Notes under the pieces: generated by a model | Told to the model about the DNA's origin: nothing | The model's input: only the letters and a program-made list of their open reading frames with translations | Databases searched by the model: none | Program-made: the position numbers and the translations under genes | From: Halosolutus gelatinilyticus | Lineage (GTDB): Archaea > Halobacteriota > Halobacteria > Halobacteriales > Natrialbaceae | NCBI RefSeq assembly: GCF_023028105.1 | Contig: NZ_CP095491.1 | Coordinates: 1,240,001 to 1,304,000 of the forward strand | Direction of reading: 5' to 3' | Length of the DNA: 64,000 nucleotides | Part shown: piece after piece, positions 9,409 through 18,253 of the stretch | Layout: each line of letters begins with the position of its first letter | How positions within the stretch are numbered: position 1 is the stretch's first letter

Positions 9409-9426
9409 TTTTAGGGCCACCTAAAA
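9409..9426. promoter_or_regulatory. DtxR/IdeR-like iron box 2
   Basis: TTTTAGG-GCCA-CCTAAAA has perfect 7-bp arms with a 4-bp spacer, the same geometry as box 1. It sits immediately upstream of the TATA-like sequence of the operon. Confidence 0.8.
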
Positions 9427-9432
9427 TCAGTG

Positions 9433-9440
9433 GATTTACA
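9433..9440 (+). promoter_or_regulatory. TATA box of the siderophore operon
   Basis: GATTTACATA lies between iron boxes 2 and 3. Its centre (about 9437) is 30 bp before the ATG at 9467, so transcription should start at or near that ATG. Repressor bound at either flanking box would block TBP/TFB. Confidence 0.55.
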
Positions 9441-9443
9441 TAG

Positions 9444-9461
9444 TTTTAGGTTGGCCGAAAT
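9444..9461. promoter_or_regulatory. DtxR/IdeR-like iron box 3
   Basis: TTTTAGG-TTGG-CCGAAAT has the geometry of box 2 with two mismatches in the right arm. It overlaps the expected initiation region just downstream of the TATA box. Confidence 0.65.
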
Positions 9462-9466
9462 TACGT

Positions 9467-9535
9467 ATGCAAGAGCGTTCAGATGACCGATACGGGATGT
9501 CGGGCGTCCCGTCGTACGGCGGTGATACCCCGTGA
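9467..9535 (+). CDS. 22-residue leader ORF or frameshifted N-terminus of the aminotransferase
   Basis: ATG at 9467 opens a frame of 22 codons rich in polar residues (starts MQERSDDRYG, ends YGGDTP) whose TGA (9533-9535) overlaps the GTG start of the next gene as GTGA, the same coupling as elsewhere in the operon. The ATG lies where transcription is expected to begin. One extra C in the run 9528-9531 would fuse this frame to the aminotransferase as a continuous, plausible N-terminal extension. It is therefore either a real coupled micro-ORF or the visible part of a frameshift or sequencing error. Confidence 0.5.
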   Translation: MQERSDDRYGMSGVPSYGGDTP

Positions 9536-10905
9536 GCTACCTCGAGTACGGGAACGAACGGATCCTCGCGCGTCAAACGGAACGCGAGTCCAGCGCGCGA
9601 ACGTACCCCCGCCACCTTCCGTTCGCGATCCGCGAAGCGCGCGGCGTTACCGTGACCGATATGGACGGAAACGAGTATTACGACTGTCTCGCGGGCGCGG
9701 GAACGCTCGCGCTCGGTCACAATCACCCTCGCGTCGCGGAGGCGATGGAACGCGTACTCGCGGCGGACCGACCGCTGCACACGCTCGACATCACCACACC
9801 CGCGAAGGAGCGCTTCGTCGATTCGCTGTTCGACAGCCTCCCGTCGGAGTTCGCTCGCTCCGCGAAGGTCCAGTTCTGTAGTCCCGCCGGAACGGACGCC
9901 GTCGAAGCGGCGTTGAAACTCGTCAAGACGGCCACGGGCAACCGGAGCGTGCTCGGATTCCGGGGCGCGTACCACGGGATGACGAACGGTACGCTCAGCC
10001 TGATGGGTAATACCGACGCCAAGGAGCCGATCGCCGGGCTGATGGCGGACGTCCACCACCTCCCGTACCCCTACGAGTACCGCTGTCCGTTCGGCGTCGG
10101 CGGCCAGGAGGGACACCGCATCGCCAGTCGATACCTCGAGAACCTCCTCGACGACGGCGAGAGCGGGATCACCGACCCCGCCGGCGTGATCCTCGAACCC
10201 GTCCAGGGAGAGGGTGGCGCCGTGCCGGCCCCCGACGCGTGGCTTCGGGAGGTTCGCCGGATCACGCGCGAGCGAGAGATCCCGCTGATTCTGGACGAGA
10301 TTCAGACCGGCCTCGGGCGAACCGGAGAGACGTACGCCTTCGAGCACGCCGACGTCTCGCCCGACGTCCTCACCCTCTCGAAGGCCATCGGGGGCGGACT
10401 TCCCCTCGCCGTCGTGGTCTACGACGAGTCGCTCGACGTCTGGGAGCCGGGCGCCCACGCGGGAACCTTCCGCGGGAACCAGCTCGCGATGGCCGCCGGC
10501 GAGGCGACCATCGACTACGTGCTCGAACACGATCTCGCCGATCACGCCGCAGCGATGGGCAATCGCCTGCGCGATCGGCTCGAATCCACCGCCGAGAGAA
10601 CCGATCGCATCGGCGACGTTCGAGGCCGCGGACTGATGCTCGGCGTCGAGTTCGTCGATCCCGACGCCGACTGGCGGGGAGCCGGGCCGCACGCGCCGGA
10701 CGGCGACTTCGCGGCGGCCGTCCGAGCCGCCTGCTTCGACCGCGGACTCGTGATCGAACTCGGGGGACGGGAGGGTGCGACCGCCCGCTTCCTCCCGCCG
10801 CTGATCGTCTCGGCGACGCAGGTGGACGAGATCGCGACCATCTTCGACGAGGCCGTTACGGCCGCCCTGAACGGGCGCCCGGACGCGTCGGAGGTGGCCG
10901 CGTGA
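9532..10905 (+). CDS. dat: Diaminobutyrate-2-oxoglutarate aminotransferase (siderophore pathway)
   Basis: A 457-residue class III PLP aminotransferase that makes L-2,4-diaminobutyrate from aspartate semialdehyde, the first step toward the diaminopropane backbone. Visible are the conserved N-terminal Arg-x-Tyr-Pro-Arg segment, LAGAGTLALGHNHP, the PLP-contacting DEIQTGLGRTG (about 255) and the Schiff-base lysine in TLSKAIGGGLPLAVV (about 282). It begins with GTG, the first possible start after an in-frame TGA at 9523. The first gene of an iron-regulated operon, it overlaps the decarboxylase gene by 4 bp (GTGA). Comparable to rhbA of rhizobactin 1021 synthesis. Confidence 0.93.
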   Translation: MSYLEYGNERILARQTERESSARTYPRHLPFAIREARGVTVTDMDGNEYYDCLAGAGTLALGHNHPRVAEAMERVLAADRPLHTLDITTPAKERFVDSLFDSLPSEFARSAKVQFCSPAGTDAVEAALKLVKTATGNRSVLGFRGAYHGMTNGTLSLMGNTDAKEPIAGLMADVHHLPYPYEYRCPFGVGGQEGHRIASRYLENLLDDGESGITDPAGVILEPVQGEGGAVPAPDAWLREVRRITREREIPLILDEIQTGLGRTGETYAFEHADVSPDVLTLSKAIGGGLPLAVVVYDESLDVWEPGAHAGTFRGNQLAMAAGEATIDYVLEHDLADHAAAMGNRLRDRLESTAERTDRIGDVRGRGLMLGVEFVDPDADWRGAGPHAPDGDFAAAVRAACFDRGLVIELGGREGATARFLPPLIVSATQVDEIATIFDEAVTAALNGRPDASEVAA

Positions 10906-12389
10906 ACGCCGACGACCTCTTCCTCGGCACCGAGTCGGGCAACGACGCCTACCGCGAGGCGATCGCTCGGGCGAGCGAGGCCGTGGTCGCCGCCTTCGCC
11001 GAGCGTGAGGATCCGTACTCGGGCGCGTCGCCCGAACGCCTCGCCGGGCAGTTCTCCGATCCCGTCGTCCCCGCCGCGGGCGAACCGCTCGAGACCGTCA
11101 TCGACGACGTCGCCGAGCGCGTCCTCGCTCACTCCGTCGGCACCTCGAACCCTCGCTGTGCGGCCCACCTCCAGTGTCCGCCGATGATCCCCGGACTCGC
11201 CGCCGAGACGCTGCTCACGGCGACGAACCAGTCGCTCGACTCGTTCGATCAGGCGCCGGCCGCGACGGTGCTCGAACAACGCGTCGTCGCGGCGCTGTGC
11301 GAGCTGTTCGGGCTGTCGTCGGGCGCGGACGGCGTCTTCACCAGCGGCGGCACGCAGTCGAACTTTCAGGCGCTACTGCTCGCTCGCGATCGCCACTGCG
11401 CCCGGCGGTTCGATCGGGATACGCAGGCCGACGGGCTCCCTGCGGCGGCCGACTCGCTTCGGATTTGCTGCTCGGCGGACGCGCACTTCACCGCGAAGCA
11501 GGCCGCCCACCACCTCGGGCTGGGCGAGGACGCGGTCGTTACGGTTCCGACCGACGACGACCGACGGCTCGATCCGGACGCGCTCGACGCGACGCTCGAC
11601 CGCCTCGACCGGGACGGCGCGGAGCCGTTCGCGCTCGTCGCCACGGCGGGAACGACCGACTTCGGCGCGATCGATCCGCTCGCCGACCTCGCCGACGCGG
11701 CCGACGCCCGCGACCTCTGGTTCCACGTCGACGCCGCCTACGGCGGCGCGCTCGCGGTGAGCGACGACCACGGGCACTTGCTCGACGGCATCGAGCGGGC
11801 CGACTCGATCGCCGTCGACTTCCACAAGCTGTTCTACCAGCCCATCAGCTGCGGCGCGTTGCTGTTGCGCGACGGCCGCGACTTCGAGTGGATGGCGCGC
11901 AACGCCGCCTACCTCAATCCCGAAGCCCACGACGAGGCCGGCGTGCCCAACCTCGTGGCGAAGTCGGTGCAGACGACGCGCCGGTTCGACGCCCTGAAAC
12001 CGTACGTCGCGTGCCGCACGCTCGGCCGAGCCGGACTGGCGTCGCTCGTCGATCGGACGATCGACCTGGCCGACGACGCCGCCGCGCTCGTGGACGCGGC
12101 CGACGACTTCGAACTGGTCCGCGAACCCGCGCTGAACGCCGTCGTCTTCCGCTACCGCCCCGACGACGCCATGGACGATCGCACGGTGAGCCGGTTGAAC
12201 GCCGCCGTCCGAAGCGAGCTCCTCCGCGACGGTCGCGCCGTCGTCGCCCGCACCGAGGTCGAGGGCGTGACCAGCCTGAAGTTCACCCTGTTGAATCCGA
12301 CGGCGACGATCGACGACGTCGCCGCGATGCTGGACGCGATCCGCGACTGCGGAGCGACGGTCGCCGCCGACCGGGAGGTGGCCGCGTGA
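10902..12389 (+). CDS. ddc: L-2,4-diaminobutyrate decarboxylase
   Basis: A 495-residue group II PLP-dependent decarboxylase converting 2,4-diaminobutyrate to 1,3-diaminopropane. Motifs are the TSGGTQSN-type substrate segment, the PLP-binding HVDAAYGG (about residue 275) and the active-site lysine in AVDFHKLFYQP (about 307). The GTG start at 10902 overlaps the aminotransferase stop, and the stop overlaps the next GTG (12386), so the three are translationally coupled. Equivalent to rhbB. Other group II decarboxylases (glutamate, tyrosine) share these motifs; the neighbours decide the substrate. Confidence 0.92.
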   Translation: MNADDLFLGTESGNDAYREAIARASEAVVAAFAEREDPYSGASPERLAGQFSDPVVPAAGEPLETVIDDVAERVLAHSVGTSNPRCAAHLQCPPMIPGLAAETLLTATNQSLDSFDQAPAATVLEQRVVAALCELFGLSSGADGVFTSGGTQSNFQALLLARDRHCARRFDRDTQADGLPAAADSLRICCSADAHFTAKQAAHHLGLGEDAVVTVPTDDDRRLDPDALDATLDRLDRDGAEPFALVATAGTTDFGAIDPLADLADAADARDLWFHVDAAYGGALAVSDDHGHLLDGIERADSIAVDFHKLFYQPISCGALLLRDGRDFEWMARNAAYLNPEAHDEAGVPNLVAKSVQTTRRFDALKPYVACRTLGRAGLASLVDRTIDLADDAAALVDAADDFELVREPALNAVVFRYRPDDAMDDRTVSRLNAAVRSELLRDGRAVVARTEVEGVTSLKFTLLNPTATIDDVAAMLDAIRDCGATVAADREVAA

Positions 12390-14200
12390 GCCTCGGCGCC
12401 GAGCGGCGCGAGCGCGACGGCGTCGATCCGGAGGCGCGGGCCGACGTCGCCACCGTTCGCGCGTTCCTCAACTGCTACCTCCGCGAGACCGGCGACTACG
12501 AGGTCCGCGACGAGGCGATCGCTGGCGTCGATCCCGGGCCCGACGGGCTGATTCTCGCGCGGTTACCCGCCCAGGGCGTCGACCTGCTGGCGCCGCTTTC
12601 GCATCGGTCGCCGACGGAGCGCCACCTGTTCGAGCCGCCGGTCCGGTACCGGCTCTCCGACGGGACGGGACACCCCGCCGACGCGACCACGCTCGCGGCG
12701 CTCGTGGTGAAAGACCTCGCCCTCTCGCGGGACGGCGTCGCCGTCCCGGACGACCTGGTGGAGCGCGTGCTCCGCAGCAAGCGGAACGTCGCGTCGTTCG
12801 TCGCCGCCCGCGCCGGCGACGACGATCGCCTCTACGCCGACCGGCTGTCGTTTCGCGACGCCGAACAGGCCCTCGTCTTCGGCCACCACCGTCACCCGAC
12901 GCCGAAGAGCCGGCAGGGGATCGCCGATCGGAACCGGGAGCGGTACGCGCCGGAGCTCCGCGGCTCGTTTCCGCTGCACTACTTCCGCGCCGATCCAGAG
13001 CTCGTCGCGTCGGGCTCCGCGCTCGATCGGGGCGCGGCGGACTGGGTGAAAGATGCGCTCCGCGAGGATCCCGTGGTTTCCGACTCGTTCGTCGAGGAAC
13101 ACGTCGAAAGCGACGGCGTCCTGCTGCCGGTTCACCCGTGGCAGGCGGCGTACCTCCTCGACCAACCCCACGTCACCCGTCACTTGGGCGACGAGCTCGA
13201 ACATCTCGGCCCGACCGGCCGGGAGTTTTATCCCACCACGTCCGTCCGGACCCTCTACGCCGAGGAGTCGCCGTTCATGGTGAAATCCTCGCTCAACGTG
13301 ACGATCACCAACTCCGTCCGGGCGAACAAGCGGCCGGAACTCGAGCGCGGCGTCGCCGTCGCCGAACTCCTCGATACGGCTTTCGGCGACGAACTCGCCG
13401 ACGCGTTCCCGACCTTCGAGATCGTCCGCGATCCGGCGTACCTCGCGCTCGACGTCGGCGACGAACGCGAGTCGGGGCTAGAGACCTCCCTCCGGGAGAA
13501 CCCGTTCCGCGGCGACGCCGCGACGAACGCCACGCCGCTCGTCTCGCTCTGTCAGGACGCGATCGCCGGCCCGTCCCGACTCGGCCGACTCGTCGAGTCG
13601 ATCGCCGATCGGGAGGGGCGCTCGACCGCGGCGGTGGGCGCGGACTGGTTCCGGCGCTACCTCCGGCTCTCGGTTCGGCCGATCCTCTGGCTCTACCTCG
13701 TTCAGGGGGTCGGCGTCGAAGCCCACCAGCAGAATTCGGTGCTCACGCTCGACGACGAGGGCTACCCCGCCGAGTTCCGGTACCGCGACAATCAGGGCTT
13801 TTACTTCCCCAAGTCCCGGTACGCGGCCGTCGACGAGTACCTGCCCGGCGTCGGCGAGCGCGCCGGCACGATCTGTTCGGACGCGATCGCCGACGAGCGG
13901 CTCCGGTACTACGTCGTCCTGAACAACGCCCTCGACGCGATCAACGCGTTCGGCTGCGCCGAACTCGTCTCGGAGCGTCGCCTCCTGGGGCTGCTCCGCG
14001 ACGAACTCGAACGCGCCCGCGATCGCTACGATCGCCCCTCGTCGAACTTCCTCGAGCCGCTGCTCGAATCGTCGACCGTTCCCTGCAAGGCGAACCTGCT
14101 CACCCGCTTTCGCGGGCTCGACGAACTGGAGAACGACCTCGAAAACCAGTCCGTCTACGCGGACGTGAAGAATCCGCTCGTCACCGAACTCGACCCATGA
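12386..14200 (+). CDS. IucA/IucC-family siderophore synthetase (first copy)
   Basis: A 604-residue NRPS-independent siderophore (NIS) synthetase. The family uses ATP to adenylate a citrate carboxyl and couples it to an amine or hydroxamate. Conserved blocks are HPWQAAYL (about 249), KSSLNVTITNSVRANK (about 299), the catalytic-site EAHQQNSVL (about 445) and RDNQGFYF (about 467), followed by the FhuF-like C-terminal region. Position matches rhbC. In aerobactin or schizokinen logic, one of the two synthetases of this operon attaches the first N-acetyl-N-hydroxy-diaminopropane arm to citrate. The 4-bp overlaps at both ends indicate strict co-translation. Confidence 0.93.
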   Translation: MSLGAERRERDGVDPEARADVATVRAFLNCYLRETGDYEVRDEAIAGVDPGPDGLILARLPAQGVDLLAPLSHRSPTERHLFEPPVRYRLSDGTGHPADATTLAALVVKDLALSRDGVAVPDDLVERVLRSKRNVASFVAARAGDDDRLYADRLSFRDAEQALVFGHHRHPTPKSRQGIADRNRERYAPELRGSFPLHYFRADPELVASGSALDRGAADWVKDALREDPVVSDSFVEEHVESDGVLLPVHPWQAAYLLDQPHVTRHLGDELEHLGPTGREFYPTTSVRTLYAEESPFMVKSSLNVTITNSVRANKRPELERGVAVAELLDTAFGDELADAFPTFEIVRDPAYLALDVGDERESGLETSLRENPFRGDAATNATPLVSLCQDAIAGPSRLGRLVESIADREGRSTAAVGADWFRRYLRLSVRPILWLYLVQGVGVEAHQQNSVLTLDDEGYPAEFRYRDNQGFYFPKSRYAAVDEYLPGVGERAGTICSDAIADERLRYYVVLNNALDAINAFGCAELVSERRLLGLLRDELERARDRYDRPSSNFLEPLLESSTVPCKANLLTRFRGLDELENDLENQSVYADVKNPLVTELDP

Positions 14201-14838
14201 CAGGACCAGACGCGACTATCGCGATCGACTACGACTACCAGACCTACGATCGACGCGTCGAACGGACGATCTCACTCCGTCAGGCGACGCTGGAACGCGA
14301 CCTCGGTCGGCTCCACGCGTGGCTCGGGAGCGAGCACGTGAAACCGTACTGGCAGCTCGACCTGCCGTTGCCGGCGTTTCGCGATCGCCTCGCGGCGAAG
14401 CTCGCGGACGACCACCTGACACCGTACGTGGGATGTCTCGACCACGTTCCGATGAGCTACTGGGAGTGCTACTGGGCGGCCGAAGACGACGTCGCGAACC
14501 ACTACGACGCCGAGCCGACCGACCAGGGCGTCCACCTGCTCATCGGGCCCGAGGAGTACCTCGGACGCGGGTACGCGGTCCCGCTGCTGCGAGCGGTCGT
14601 CGCCATGCAGTTTCGCCACCCCGAAACCGATCGGGTGATCGCGGAACCGGACGCGCGAAACGACCGCGTTCTCCGCGTTTTCGAACGGTGCGGGTTCGAG
14701 TCCCGCGGGGAGTTCCGCTTCGATGAGGCGGAGAAGGACGCCCGCCTGCTCGTCTGCGAGCGCGATCGATTCGAGTCGGAGGTGTTCGCCGACGCTGCGG
14801 TTCAGAGCGCGACGACGGGCGCGGGGGTGGAGCGATGA
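14197..14838 (+). CDS. IucB/RhbD-like N-acyltransferase (GNAT fold)
   Basis: A 213-residue acyltransferase of the IucB/AlcB type. It should acetylate the N-hydroxylated amino group of 1,3-diaminopropane with acetyl-CoA to form the hydroxamate ligand. The acyl-CoA-binding part reads LLIGPEEYLGRGYAVPLL with its G-x-G turn, followed by DRVIAEPDARNDRVLRVFERCGFE, the typical C-terminal half of a GNAT. The ATG at 14197 overlaps the previous stop (ATGA) and the stop overlaps the next ATG (14835). Position matches rhbD. The chain length of the acyl donor cannot be told from sequence. Confidence 0.9.
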   Translation: MTGPDATIAIDYDYQTYDRRVERTISLRQATLERDLGRLHAWLGSEHVKPYWQLDLPLPAFRDRLAAKLADDHLTPYVGCLDHVPMSYWECYWAAEDDVANHYDAEPTDQGVHLLIGPEEYLGRGYAVPLLRAVVAMQFRHPETDRVIAEPDARNDRVLRVFERCGFESRGEFRFDEAEKDARLLVCERDRFESEVFADAAVQSATTGAGVER

Positions 14839-16235
14839 CCGGCGGGGATCGCGGCGGGACGACCGACGACGATCGGGTTCGCGACGTCGTCGGCGTCGGA
14901 CTCGGCCCGTTCAACCTCGGGCTCGCGGCCCTGCTGGACGGCGTCGAGGAGGACGTCGACGCCGTCTTCCTCGAACGCGACGCCGAGTTCGCCTGGCACG
15001 AGGGCATGCTGCTCGAGGGCGTCACGCTGGAGGTGCCCTTCCTCGCGGACCTCGTGACGCTGGCCGACCCGACGAACCCCCACAGCTACCTCGCCTACCT
15101 GCGGGAGACGGACCGCATCTACGAGTTCTACTTCTACGAGACGTTTCAGGTCCCGCGGCGGGAGTACGACGACTACCTCCGCTGGGTCGCCGAGCGCCTC
15201 GATGAGTGCCGGTTCAGCCGCGAGGTGATCGACGTCCGCTGGGACGCCGATCGCGCACACTACGTCGTCACCGCTCGCCACCCCGACACCGGCGAGCGGT
15301 TCGAGTACCGCGGGGAACACCTCGCGCTCGGGATCGGCTCCCGACCGCGGATCCCTGATCACCTCCGCGGACACCCCGAAGACGACGTCTTCCACACCGC
15401 GCGGTACCGCTACAACCGGGATCGAGTGCTGGAGGCGGACTCGGTCACGGTCGTCGGATCGGGCCAGAGCGCGGCGGAGGTCTTCCAGGATCTGCTGGAG
15501 CGCCAGCCCGAGGCCGGCTACCGGCTCGACTGGCTGACGCGATCGGACGGCTTCTTCCCGATGGAGTACTCGAAGCTCGGCCTCCAACACTTCACGCCCG
15601 AGTACGATCGGTACGTCTACGACCTCCCGCAGGCTGTCAAGGACGAGCTCATCCCGAACCAGGAGCTGCTCTACAAGGGCGTCGATCCGGGAACGAGCGC
15701 CGAGATCTACGACCTGCTCTACCGACGGTCGATCGGCGACCGCGAGCCCGATGTGGGACTGTTCGCCATGACCGACGTTCGGGACATCGAATCCGTAAGA
15801 GACGCATACGCGCTCGACTGCCACCAGTGGCAGGCCGACGAGTCGTTCGTCCACGAGAGCGAGGTCGTGATCCTCGGGACGGGCTACGAGCGTCCGATGC
15901 CGGACTTTTTCGACCCGATCGCGGACGCGATCGAGTGGGACGAGCAGGGACGATTTGCGGTGACCCGGGACCACCGACTCGACGTCGACCTCCCGGGGGA
16001 CGTCTTCCTCCAGAACGCCGAACTCCACACCCACGGGGTCGGCGTCCCGGACCTCGGACTCGGCGCGTACCGAAACACGCTGTTCGTCAACCGACTCGTC
16101 GATCGCGAGGCGTACCCCGAGGACGACGATACCGTCTACCAGGACTTCGCCGTCGAACAGTTCGTCGACCGCGTGCCAGGCGCCTCCCGACGCTCCGGGA
16201 GCGAACCGCTTTCGACACCGACACAGGACGACTAA
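14835..16235 (+). CDS. Flavin N-hydroxylase of siderophore synthesis (IucD/RhbE-like)
   Basis: A 466-residue FAD- and NADPH-dependent N-monooxygenase of the lysine/ornithine hydroxylase family. In this operon its likely substrate is 1,3-diaminopropane. Visible are the FAD-binding GVGLGPFNLGLAALLDG near the N-terminus, the NADPH-binding GSGQSAAEVFQDLL (about residue 212) and the late LGTGYERP, the family's ATGY-like motif (about 348). The glycine-rich FAD motif has the Pro-Phe-Asn insertion typical of this family. It starts inside the acyltransferase stop (ATGA) and ends 2 bp before the last synthetase. Position matches rhbE. Confidence 0.93.
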   Translation: MTGGDRGGTTDDDRVRDVVGVGLGPFNLGLAALLDGVEEDVDAVFLERDAEFAWHEGMLLEGVTLEVPFLADLVTLADPTNPHSYLAYLRETDRIYEFYFYETFQVPRREYDDYLRWVAERLDECRFSREVIDVRWDADRAHYVVTARHPDTGERFEYRGEHLALGIGSRPRIPDHLRGHPEDDVFHTARYRYNRDRVLEADSVTVVGSGQSAAEVFQDLLERQPEAGYRLDWLTRSDGFFPMEYSKLGLQHFTPEYDRYVYDLPQAVKDELIPNQELLYKGVDPGTSAEIYDLLYRRSIGDREPDVGLFAMTDVRDIESVRDAYALDCHQWQADESFVHESEVVILGTGYERPMPDFFDPIADAIEWDEQGRFAVTRDHRLDVDLPGDVFLQNAELHTHGVGVPDLGLGAYRNTLFVNRLVDREAYPEDDDTVYQDFAVEQFVDRVPGASRRSGSEPLSTPTQDD

Positions 16236-16237
16236 CG

Positions 16238-18115
16238 ATGGACCCCAACGACACGACGCTACGGAACGCACTGGACGCAGAGATCTGGGAGACGGTCGAA
16301 CGCCGCCTCCTGACGAAGATGTTAGAAGAGTTCACCTACGAGGAGATCGTCACCCCCCGGAAGACCGCGATCGACGACGATCGCGCCACCTACCGGTTCG
16401 AGCTCGGCGAGATCGCCTACCGCTTCGAGGCGGCCGAGCGGATGCTGGACAGCCTCCACGTCTACGGCGACACCGTCGAACGCCGCGACGGGGCTGTCGA
16501 ACGCCGGGCCGACGGCGACGGCGAGCGCTCGGGGGACGGCTGGGAACCCATCGGGGACCCACTCTGCCTCCTGCGCGACCTCGGCGAGACGACGTCCCTC
16601 GACGGACTCACCGAGGGCAACCTCGTCCGCGAGTACAAGCGAACGCTGCTGGCCGATGCTCACATCGAGGCTCGTCGGCGGGGACGAGACGGGTTCGATC
16701 CCCTGGACCTCGACTACGCGCACCTGGAAGGCGAGATGGACGGTCATCCGTGGATCACCTACAACAAGGGTCGCCTCGGGTGGGGGTACGACGACTACCG
16801 GCGGTACGCCCCGGAACGAACAGAACCCGTAACGCTCTCGTGGGCCGCCGTCCGAAAGGAAAAGGCGACGTTCGTCGCCGTCGAGACCGTCGAGCACGAC
16901 TCGCTCGTCGCGAGCGAACTCGGCGACCGCTACGACGAGTTCCGCGATCGGCTCGCCGATCGTGGACTCGACCCGGACGCGTACTACTTCCTCCCGGTGC
17001 ACGACTGGCAGTGGGAGCACAGCGTCGTCCCGCTGTTTCCCGACGACATCGCCGACAACGACATCGTGGCGCTCGGCGAGGGCCCCGACGAGTACCTCCC
17101 CCAGCAATCCGTTCGCACCTTCGTCAACGTCGACGACGACGAGAGACACCACGTGAAGGTCCCGATGCGGATACTCAATACGCTCGTCTGGCGAGGGCTG
17201 CCCGGAGAGCGGACCGAACTCGCGCCGACGGTGACCGAGTACATCAAGGGGATCTACGATCGGGACGAGTTCCTCCAGGAGCAGGGGCTCGTGCTGCCCG
17301 GCGAGATCGCCGGCGTGAATTACGACCATTCGGATTTCGCAGCCATCGACGGCTCGCCGTACCAGTACCACGAACTTCTCGGCGCGATCTGGCGCGAGTC
17401 CATCTACACGTTCCTCGACGACGGCGAGCGCGCGATCACGCTCTCGTCCCTGATGCACGTCGACGGCGAGGGGGAGCCCTACGTCTCGCGTCTCGTCGAT
17501 CGGTCCGGACTCTCGCTCGACGAGTGGCTCGAGGCGTTCTTCGACACCGTGCTCCCGCCGCTGTTGCACTTTCTCTACCGGTACGGGACGGTGTTCTCCC
17601 CGCACGGTCAGAACACCGTTCTCATCGTCGAGGACGGCGTCCCCGTCCGACTGGCCGTCAAGGACTTCGTGGACGACGTGAACGTGAGCGACCGGTCGCT
17701 CCCCGAACTGGAGGCCCTCCCGGACGAGATGCACCGCGTGCTCCGGAAAGAACCCCCGGAGGGCCTCTGCCAGTTCATCTTCTGCGGGTTGTTCGTCTGC
17801 GTTCTCCGGTACGTCGCGGATATCCTCGAAGAGCGCGAAGACTACCCCGAAGAACGGTTCTGGACGCACGCGAGGACGACGATCCTCGACTACCAGGCGC
17901 AGTTCCCCGAACTCGAGGATCGGTTCGAACTGTTCGATCTGCTCCAGCCGGAGTTCACGAAGCTCAGCCTCAACCGCAATCGCATCTTCGAATACGGGTA
18001 CGACGACGCTCCCGGCCGTCCGCACGCGTCCGAACACGGGACGGTGACGAACGCGCTCCACGAGGTCGCGGATCGACGGTCCGACGCGACCCAGCCGAGC
18101 CCCGCCGACGACTGA
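16238..18115 (+). CDS. iucC: IucA/IucC-family siderophore synthetase (second copy)
   Basis: A 625-residue NIS synthetase, the second of the operon and the one expected to add the second hydroxamate arm to the citrate half-product. Conserved blocks are PVHDWQWEHSVVPLF (about 253), QQSVRTFVN (about 288), KVPMRILNTLVWRGL (about 307), FSPHGQNTVLIVED (about 453) and VKDFVDDVN (about 473). It is clearly diverged from the first synthetase. It starts 2 bp after the hydroxylase stop. Position matches rhbF. No exporter, receptor or uptake ABC gene follows, so transport must be encoded elsewhere. Confidence 0.93.
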   Translation: MDPNDTTLRNALDAEIWETVERRLLTKMLEEFTYEEIVTPRKTAIDDDRATYRFELGEIAYRFEAAERMLDSLHVYGDTVERRDGAVERRADGDGERSGDGWEPIGDPLCLLRDLGETTSLDGLTEGNLVREYKRTLLADAHIEARRRGRDGFDPLDLDYAHLEGEMDGHPWITYNKGRLGWGYDDYRRYAPERTEPVTLSWAAVRKEKATFVAVETVEHDSLVASELGDRYDEFRDRLADRGLDPDAYYFLPVHDWQWEHSVVPLFPDDIADNDIVALGEGPDEYLPQQSVRTFVNVDDDERHHVKVPMRILNTLVWRGLPGERTELAPTVTEYIKGIYDRDEFLQEQGLVLPGEIAGVNYDHSDFAAIDGSPYQYHELLGAIWRESIYTFLDDGERAITLSSLMHVDGEGEPYVSRLVDRSGLSLDEWLEAFFDTVLPPLLHFLYRYGTVFSPHGQNTVLIVEDGVPVRLAVKDFVDDVNVSDRSLPELEALPDEMHRVLRKEPPEGLCQFIFCGLFVCVLRYVADILEEREDYPEERFWTHARTTILDYQAQFPELEDRFELFDLLQPEFTKLSLNRNRIFEYGYDDAPGRPHASEHGTVTNALHEVADRRSDATQPSPADD

Positions 18116-18253
18116 CTGAATAGGGGCCGCTCCTCGGGCGCACCGGCCGCGCGACGACGAACCGCGGGACGGAGGCCGATCGGTCTCGCGTTCCCGACGA
18201 CAGCAAGCACTGCCGTTTTCGCCGAACTCCGGCTACCTCTCCTGGAGGGAGAC

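Noticed and set aside
9190-9420. 76-codon minus-strand frame between iron boxes
   Set aside because: No recognisable motif, arginine-rich, and it covers the regulatory sites; possible remnant only.
9436-10692. Minus-strand open frame across the siderophore promoter and aminotransferase gene
   Set aside because: Antisense to dat and running through the operator sites; not protein-like.
14802-18061. Two long minus-strand open frames opposite the hydroxylase and second synthetase
   Set aside because: Antisense to strongly recognised siderophore genes; the products resemble no protein.
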